Shown: one piece after another, positions 5,508-9,970 of the stretch
Layout of the letters: the number at the start of each line of letters is the position of its first letter
Position numbering within the stretch: the stretch's first letter is position 1
Source: UBA1227 sp045642705
Lineage (GTDB): Bacteria > Bacillota > Clostridia > Oscillospirales > Acutalibacteraceae
Length of the DNA: 9,970 bases
Reading direction: 5' to 3'
Assembly (NCBI GenBank): GCA_045642705.1
Contig: JAZUJK010000011.1
Span: forward strand, 1-9,970
The notes under the pieces: model-generated
What the model was told of the DNA's origin: nothing
Databases searched by the model: none
The model's input: only the letters and a program-made list of their open reading frames with translations
Program-made: the position numbers and the translations under genes

Positions 5508-6008
5508 ATGGGTTGTTGCTGTAATGATAAGGCATCTGATCTTTCTCTCTTAGAGCCAGTACTTGAACACTATAAGGGAATTGATGGTAGCCTTATTGCT
5601 ATTTTACAACAAGCACAAGAAATCTATGGCTATCTACCTGTAGATGTTATCTACCACATTGCTGAAGCAACAGGCGTTGCTCCTGCAAAAGTTATGGGTG
5701 TTGCTACATTCTATACACAGTTTAGATTAAAGCCAGTCGGAAAGTATTTGATTATGCTCTGCCAAGGAACAGCTTGCCATGTTAATGGTTCTGAATTAAT
5801 AGCTGCCGCTATCAAGGATGAACTTGGCATCGTTGATGGTGAGACAACCGATGACGGTTTATTCTCACTCAAGCATGTTGCTTGCCTTGGTTGTTGTTCA
5901 TTATCACCTGTAATGATGATTAATGGTGAGACATACGGAAGTCTCACACCTGACAAGACTAAGACAATACTTCGTGAGCTCAGAGAAAAGGCAGGTGAAG
6001 AGTCATGA
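5508..6008 (+). CDS. NuoE-like [2Fe-2S] subunit of an electron-bifurcating transhydrogenase (StnA-like)
   Basis: This 166-residue thioredoxin-fold subunit is of the NuoE/HydC/HndA type. It carries one [2Fe-2S] cluster and passes electrons to or from the FMN subunit encoded next. Family marks are a helical N-terminus with IYGYLPVDVIYHIAEATG (39-56), the VMGVATFYTQF segment (62-72), and cluster cysteines Cys85 and Cys90 (CQGTAC) plus Cys126 and Cys130 (CLGCC). An extra Cys129 lies inside the second pair. The N-terminus MGCCCND has three consecutive cysteines, which are not part of the standard cluster. ATG 5508 has a near-perfect AAAGGAGG at 5493-5500. The stop overlaps the next start as ATGA (6005-6008), so the two subunits are translationally coupled. 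Context shows it belongs to a soluble complex and not to membrane complex I, because no nuo membrane genes follow. Confidence 0.93.
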   Translation: MGCCCNDKASDLSLLEPVLEHYKGIDGSLIAILQQAQEIYGYLPVDVIYHIAEATGVAPAKVMGVATFYTQFRLKPVGKYLIMLCQGTACHVNGSELIAAAIKDELGIVDGETTDDGLFSLKHVACLGCCSLSPVMMINGETYGSLTPDKTKTILRELREKAGEES

Positions 6009-7765
6009 AAATAGTAGTAGGTGAAGGTTCTTGCGGACTTGCTGCTGGTGCTGGAAAAGTCCATGCAAAACTTGATGAACTCTTTGCTGCAGCTAATCCA
6101 ACAGGTTCAGTTGTAACAATTACAAGCTGTATCGGTATGTGCTTCCTCGAGCCAATCGTTGATCTCTATGATGGCGATACACTCGTTCGTAGACTTGTTC
6201 ATGTAACAGATGCTGATGCAGAGAAGATTTATAATGCTGTAAACGCTAATGATTTATCACTAGTTGATGATATTACAATCACAGCAGATGACGCTTCATT
6301 CCTTGAGCAGCAGACACGTATTGCTCTTCGTAACTGCGGTATCATCAATCCTATGAGCATTGATGAATATATTGCTCGTGGTGGTTATGAAGCTCTAAAG
6401 AAGATTTTGACAACTGGTATGAGCCAGGATGATGTAATCAATGAAATCGACAAGTCAGGACTTAAGGGTCGTGGCGGCGCTGGTTTCTCAACTGCTTTCA
6501 AGTGGAGAGCAGCTAAGTCTTCTGAAGGTGAAGAGAAGTACCTTATCTGTAATGCCGACGAGGGCGACCCAGGTGCATTCATGGATCGTGCCGTAATCGA
6601 GGGTGACCCACATACTCTTATCGAGGGTATGCTCATCGGTGCTTATGCAATAGGTGCTAAGGAAGCAATCGTTTATGTACGTGCTGAGTATCCTCTTGCT
6701 ATCGTTCGTCTTGAAAACGCTATCAAGGACGCAACAGCCCGTGGCTTCCTCGGAGATAATATTTTAGGTTCTAACTTCTCATGCAAGATGAGAATCAAGG
6801 CTGGTGCCGGCGCATTCGTATGCGGCGAGGAAACAGCTCTTATCGAGTCACTTGAAGGTAAGCGTGGTATGCCACGTCTTAAGCCACCATTCCCAGCACA
6901 GTCTGGTTTCTGGTTCAAGCCTTCTAACATCAACAACGTTGAGACATATGCAAACGTTGCTTGGATCATTGCAAACGGTGGCGAAGCTTTCGCAGCAATG
7001 GGTACAGAGGAGTCTAAGGGTACTAAGGTATTCGCTCTTACTGGTAAGATTAAGCGCGGTGGACTTGTAGAAATTCCTATGGGTAAAACACTTCGCGAAG
7101 TTATATATGATATCGGTGGCGGTATCAGAAACGATAAGGAATTCAAGGCTGTTCAGCTCGGTGGTCCATCAGGTGGATGTATCCCTGCTTCCCTCCTTGA
7201 CACTGTAATCGACTATAAGGCTCTTGGCGCTACAGGTGCTATCATGGGCTCTGGCGGTATGGTTGTAATGGACGAGACAACATGTATGGTTGGTATGGCT
7301 AAGTTCTTCCTTGACTTCACAGCAAAAGAGAGCTGTGGTAAATGCGTACACTGCCGTATTGGTACTAAGCGTATGCTTGAAATCCTCGGCCGTATCGTTG
7401 CTGGCGAAGGTGAAGAAGGCGACATCGAGAAGCTCGAAGAACTCTGCAACGCTATTAAAGATGGTGCTCTCTGCGGTCTTGGACAGACTGCTCCTAACCC
7501 AGTACTTACAACAATTCGCTACTTCAGACCAGAAATGGAAGCTCATATCGCTGAGAAGCGTTGCCCTGCTGGCGAATGCGTAAATCTCATCACTTACTCT
7601 ATCGATGAGAACAAATGCGTTGGTTGCTCACTTTGCGCTAAGAAATGTCCAGCAGATGCAATCAGTGGCGAGATTAAGTCACCATTCAAGATTGATTCTG
7701 ATAAATGTATCAAGTGCGGTAACTGTAAGACTGTTTGCCGTTCTGGTGCAATCATAGTTAAGTAA
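6005..7765 (+). CDS. NuoF/HydB-like FMN, NAD(H)-binding and Fe-S subunit (StnB-like)
   Basis: The protein has 586 residues and the domain order of HydB-type bifurcating subunits. An N-terminal thioredoxin-like [2Fe-2S] domain (1-90) has cysteines 10, 42 and 46 visible; the usual fourth is not obvious. The NuoF core follows, with FMN/NADH motifs GRGGAGF (155-161), NADEGDPGAFMDR (183-195) and GAGAFVCGEETALIESLEGK (267-286), and the [4Fe-4S] ligands Cys444, Cys447, Cys450 and Cys490. A C-terminal ferredoxin domain binds two [4Fe-4S] clusters (Cys538/541/544/548 and Cys568/571/574/578). This subunit should oxidise or reduce NAD(H) at FMN and, in bifurcating relatives, hosts the branch point to ferredoxin. 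The FMN loop reads GRGGAGF-S where most relatives have GRGGAGF-P. Its start overlaps the previous stop by four bases; GGTGAAGAG precedes it. Membership of a soluble complex is inferred from the neighbours. Confidence 0.94.
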   Translation: MKIVVGEGSCGLAAGAGKVHAKLDELFAAANPTGSVVTITSCIGMCFLEPIVDLYDGDTLVRRLVHVTDADAEKIYNAVNANDLSLVDDITITADDASFLEQQTRIALRNCGIINPMSIDEYIARGGYEALKKILTTGMSQDDVINEIDKSGLKGRGGAGFSTAFKWRAAKSSEGEEKYLICNADEGDPGAFMDRAVIEGDPHTLIEGMLIGAYAIGAKEAIVYVRAEYPLAIVRLENAIKDATARGFLGDNILGSNFSCKMRIKAGAGAFVCGEETALIESLEGKRGMPRLKPPFPAQSGFWFKPSNINNVETYANVAWIIANGGEAFAAMGTEESKGTKVFALTGKIKRGGLVEIPMGKTLREVIYDIGGGIRNDKEFKAVQLGGPSGGCIPASLLDTVIDYKALGATGAIMGSGGMVVMDETTCMVGMAKFFLDFTAKESCGKCVHCRIGTKRMLEILGRIVAGEGEEGDIEKLEELCNAIKDGALCGLGQTAPNPVLTTIRYFRPEMEAHIAEKRCPAGECVNLITYSIDENKCVGCSLCAKKCPADAISGEIKSPFKIDSDKCIKCGNCKTVCRSGAIIVK

Positions 7766-7778
7766 GGGAGGGAAATTT

Positions 7779-9803
7779 ATGTCAATCAAGTACACTATTG
7801 ATGGTGTAGAAGTAATCGCAGAAGACGGTGAAACTATACTCTCATCTGCAACAAGAGCTGGCGTAGAAATCCCTACTCTCTGTTTTGCAGAAAATACAGC
7901 AATTTATGGCGCTTGCGGCGTATGCGTAGTAGAAGTTGAAGGCGTTCCAAAGCTTCTCCGTTCATGCTCAGCCAAGCCAATGGAAGGTTATGTAGTACAC
8001 ACAGATACACCTCGTGTAATCCGTGCTCGTAAGACAGCATTTGAGCTTCTTCTTTCAGACCACACAGGCGATTGCCGTGGCCCATGTAAGCTCAACTGCC
8101 CAGCTGGTACAGACTGCCAGAAGTATGTAAACGAGATTAAGGATGGTAAGTATTTCGAAGCTGTATCTACAGTATACGAAGCTTTCCCACTTCCAGCATC
8201 TATCGGACGTGTTTGCCCACATCCATGTGAAGATGCTTGTCGTCGTCAGCTCGTTGAGGAGCCTATCTCAATTGCTTTCCTTAAGGCATTTGCAGCAGAT
8301 AAGGTTCTCGCAAGTGACAACAGATATAAGATTGAAACTGGCGCTGACACAGGTAAGCGTGTAGCAATTATCGGTGGTGGTCCTGCAGGACTTACAGCTG
8401 CTTATAAGCTCCGTGAATATGGTCATGCTGTTACAATCTTTGATCAGCAGCCTAAGATGGGCGGTATGCTCCGCTATGGTATCCCAGAATACAGACTTCC
8501 TAAGGCTGTACTCGACGATGAAATTTCTATCATCGCTGACGCTGGCGTTGTTATGAAGAACAACTGCAAGCTCGGTCGTGATATTCAGTTTAATGAACTT
8601 GTTAAAACTTATGACGCAGTTCTCGTTGCTATCGGTGCTTGGACATCTGTACCAATGAGAGTACCTGGTGAGGATCTCCCAGGCGTTGTAGGTGGTATCG
8701 ACTTCCTTGGTAAACTTGCCCTTGGCGAGACACCAGCAATTGGCAAGAGAGTTGCTATTTGCGGCGGTGGTAACACAGCAATGGATGCTTGCCGTACAGC
8801 AGTTCGTCTCGGCGCAGAGGAAGTATATGTAATCTATAGACGTACAAGAAACGAAATGCCTGCAGCTGATATCGAAATCGAAGAGGCTGAGGAAGAAGGC
8901 GTTACATTTAAGTTCCTTACAAATCCTATCGAGATTACAAAAGATGGCGATGCTCTCAATATGAAACTCCAGATTATGGAGCTTGGAGAGCCAGATGCAT
9001 CTGGTCGTCGTTCTCCTGTTCCAGTAGAAGGCAAGACAGAAGATATCAAACTTGATAACGTTATCATGGCTATCGGCCAGGTTGCAAACTGCGCTGGTGT
9101 TGAGGGCGTTGAACTCACAAAGAAGGGTACTATCCTCTGTGACGAAATGACATTCCGCACCAACATTGAAAATGTATTCGCAGCTGGTGACGTTACTAAT
9201 AAGGGCGCCGGTATTGCTATCGCTGCTATCGGCGAGGCTTCTAAGGCTGCATTCTGCATCAACAACTATCTTGATGGCGCAGAAGTACGCTATAAGGCTC
9301 CTTACTATGTAAGAGATGAGAAGACTGAGGCTGACTTCGCTGACCGCGAGAAGCAGGACAGAGCAGAAATGCCAGGTCTTTCTCCAGAAGAGAGAAAGAA
9401 CAACTTCAAGCCTATCTACTATGGTTTCTCAGATGAGCAGGCTAGAAAAGAAGCAAGCCGTTGTCTCGAGTGCGGTTGCCATGATTATTATGACTGCCGT
9501 CTCATCAAGTATGCTAACTGGTATGATGTAGCACCAGAGAAGTTCCCTGGTGAAAAACATAACCGTGACTACATTGAAATCGCTAATGTTATCGAGCATA
9601 ACCCTAACAAGTGCGTACTCTGTGGTCTCTGCTACAGAACTTGTGAAGAAGTTGCTAAGAAGACATTCATCGGCCTATATAACCGTGGATTCAATACAAC
9701 TATCAACCCAATGTTCCCGAAGGCAGAAGCAGCAGCTTACTGTGCTACTTGTGGCAAGTGCGTTGAAGCTTGTCCAACAGGTGCGATGAAGAAGACATTC
9801 TAA
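7779..9803 (+). CDS. Fused NuoG-type [2Fe-2S], GltD/NfnL-like flavoprotein and Fe-S subunit (StnC-like)
   Basis: The 674 residues combine three modules. Residues 1-80 form a NuoG/HydA-type [2Fe-2S] domain (Cys35, Cys46, Cys49, Cys63). Residues 95-500 are a GltD/NfnL-like oxidoreductase. It starts with an N-terminal Fe-S domain (Cys99, 103, 107, 146, 150, 154), continues with the FAD site VAIIGGGPAG (195-204) and the second dinucleotide site VAICGGGNTAMD (325-336), and includes YRRTR (353-357), the arginine motif that in this family contacts NADP(H), and VFAAGD (466-471). After a Cys-rich hinge (Cys562/565/567/573), residues 610-670 carry two [4Fe-4S] motifs (Cys612/615/618/622 and Cys655/658/661/665). 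No H-cluster or molybdopterin domain is present, so it is neither a hydrogenase nor a formate dehydrogenase. With the two preceding subunits the best match is the Sporomusa-type Nfn (Stn) transhydrogenase, coupling NADPH to NADH and ferredoxin. ATG 7779 has GGGAGGG at 7766-7772, only 13 bases after the previous stop. Confidence 0.92.
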   Translation: MSIKYTIDGVEVIAEDGETILSSATRAGVEIPTLCFAENTAIYGACGVCVVEVEGVPKLLRSCSAKPMEGYVVHTDTPRVIRARKTAFELLLSDHTGDCRGPCKLNCPAGTDCQKYVNEIKDGKYFEAVSTVYEAFPLPASIGRVCPHPCEDACRRQLVEEPISIAFLKAFAADKVLASDNRYKIETGADTGKRVAIIGGGPAGLTAAYKLREYGHAVTIFDQQPKMGGMLRYGIPEYRLPKAVLDDEISIIADAGVVMKNNCKLGRDIQFNELVKTYDAVLVAIGAWTSVPMRVPGEDLPGVVGGIDFLGKLALGETPAIGKRVAICGGGNTAMDACRTAVRLGAEEVYVIYRRTRNEMPAADIEIEEAEEEGVTFKFLTNPIEITKDGDALNMKLQIMELGEPDASGRRSPVPVEGKTEDIKLDNVIMAIGQVANCAGVEGVELTKKGTILCDEMTFRTNIENVFAAGDVTNKGAGIAIAAIGEASKAAFCINNYLDGAEVRYKAPYYVRDEKTEADFADREKQDRAEMPGLSPEERKNNFKPIYYGFSDEQARKEASRCLECGCHDYYDCRLIKYANWYDVAPEKFPGEKHNRDYIEIANVIEHNPNKCVLCGLCYRTCEEVAKKTFIGLYNRGFNTTINPMFPKAEAAAYCATCGKCVEACPTGAMKKTF

Positions 9804-9866
9804 TCACAATAATTAAACCCCCTAGACTCCTGAAGTTGTCAACAAAAAGTAGACACTAAAAAAGTC

Positions 9867-9970
9867 CTAGTACCCCAGTTCAGTCCGATACTGAACTGGG
9901 GTTTTTCCTTTGCACTTTGTTGAATAGCGATCATTGTTGAAATATTGCACGTATTCATCAATGAGTTTTG
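9867..9970 (-). CDS. C-terminal 33 residues of IS3-family transposase OrfB (partial)
   Basis: On the minus strand the frame entering at 9968 reads LIDEYVQYFNNDRY and then KGKTPVQYRTELGY before TAG (9869-9867). This is the classic end of the rve/DDE integrase core in IS3-family OrfB, whose consensus resembles LIDEYIxYYNxxR followed by KGLSPVEYR. The protein would cut and join the insertion-sequence ends. Only the tail is visible, so whether the transposase is intact cannot be judged. The last codons are part of a perfect palindrome (9873-9901). Confidence 0.88.
   Translation of the reverse strand, partial: KLIDEYVQYFNNDRYSTKCKGKTPVQYRTELGY
9873..9906 (+). terminator. Strong hairpin in the transposase 3' end, terminating plus-strand transcription
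   Basis: CCCCAGTTCAGT (9873-9884) pairs perfectly with ACTGAACTGGGG (9890-9901) around CCGAT and runs into TTTTT (9902-9906). On the plus strand this is a textbook rho-independent terminator, placed to stop transcripts leaving the redox operon. At the same time it encodes the TPVQYRTELG segment of OrfB on the other strand. Confidence 0.8.

Larger units (their letters stand above)
9837..9970 (-). mobile_element. End of an IS3-family insertion sequence (cut by window edge)
   Basis: The segment starts with TGTCAACAAAAAGTAGACAC (9837-9856). This resembles the terminal inverted repeats of IS3-family (IS150-like) elements, which begin with TGT and contain a GTGGACAC-like core. Thirty bases inside it lies the stop codon of an OrfB-type transposase running off the right edge. 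Tip-to-stop spacing of this size is normal for the family. The exact tip and the target duplication cannot be fixed without the other end. The element lies 33 bases behind the stop of the redox operon. Confidence 0.8.

Noticed and set aside
5711..6064. 117-codon open frame on the minus strand
   Set aside because: It is antisense to the NuoE-like gene and its overlap with the next, has no ribosome binding site, and arises from the codon bias of the real genes.
6673..7146. 157-codon minus-strand open frame, and similar ones at 7169-7546 and 8834-9265
   Set aside because: They lie opposite well-supported NuoF-like and GltD-like coding sequence, have Ser/Leu-rich shadow composition and no recognisable domain.
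5508..7765. Respiratory complex I (nuo) operon
   Set aside because: Only NuoE- and NuoF-like genes are present, NuoF has HydB-type extra domains, and no membrane or quinone-module genes follow.
7779..9803. [FeFe] hydrogenase catalytic subunit or formate dehydrogenase accessory subunit
   Set aside because: The N-terminal [2Fe-2S] domain is shared with HydA, but no H-cluster motifs or molybdopterin domain follow; the middle is clearly GltD/NfnL-like.
1..9970. CRISPR array, toxin-antitoxin pair or defence system
   Set aside because: No regularly spaced repeats and no Cas, nuclease or paired small-gene arrangement are visible; the only small gene is a single orphan.

Overview
The window looks like the chromosome of a low-GC Firmicute. 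AGGAGG-type ribosome binding sites, many AT-rich intergenic gaps, a GltD-like/NuoEF-like redox operon and large soluble hybrid histidine kinases point to anaerobic Clostridia, probably Lachnospiraceae (Butyrivibrio/Pseudobutyrivibrio-like). The assignment is an inference from style and gene content; no database search was possible.

Left part (1-930): probably the right end of an integrated accessory element. It holds the C-terminus of an unrecognised plus-strand gene with a strong terminator, a 57-residue minus-strand gene of unknown function, and about 280 bases without a credible gene but with an operator-like palindrome, a terminator-like hairpin and a 13-bp inverted repeat. It ends in a degenerate tRNA-Leu(TAG). 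The 3' half of that tRNA (anticodon loop, variable arm, T arm, acceptor, CCA) is recognisable, but its anticodon stem cannot form. This looks like an attachment-site scar or a tRNA pseudogene.

Middle part (935-5259): apparently ordinary chromosome. A tRNA-type terminator is followed by a fluoride riboswitch and the fluoride channel gene crcB. On the minus strand lie an 810-residue cytoplasmic hybrid histidine kinase with two receiver domains and an AlkD-type DNA alkylation repair gene. These two genes end in identical 30-base terminator hairpins that overlap their stop codons. A DUF3592-type small membrane protein follows on the plus strand.

Right part (5260-9803): a three-gene plus-strand operon with strong ribosome binding sites and codon use that looks optimised for high expression. 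It encodes a NuoE-like [2Fe-2S] subunit, a NuoF/HydB-like FMN, NAD(H) and Fe-S subunit, and a 674-residue fusion of a NuoG-type [2Fe-2S] domain, a GltD/NfnL-like double-nucleotide-binding flavoprotein and a C-terminal Fe-S domain. There is no H-cluster domain and no molybdopterin domain. The set best matches the Sporomusa-type (Stn) electron-bifurcating transhydrogenase, which would link NADH, NADPH and ferredoxin pools. An IS3-family insertion sequence begins about 33 bases after the last stop codon and runs off the right edge (9837-9970), so any fourth gene of the operon would have been separated from it.
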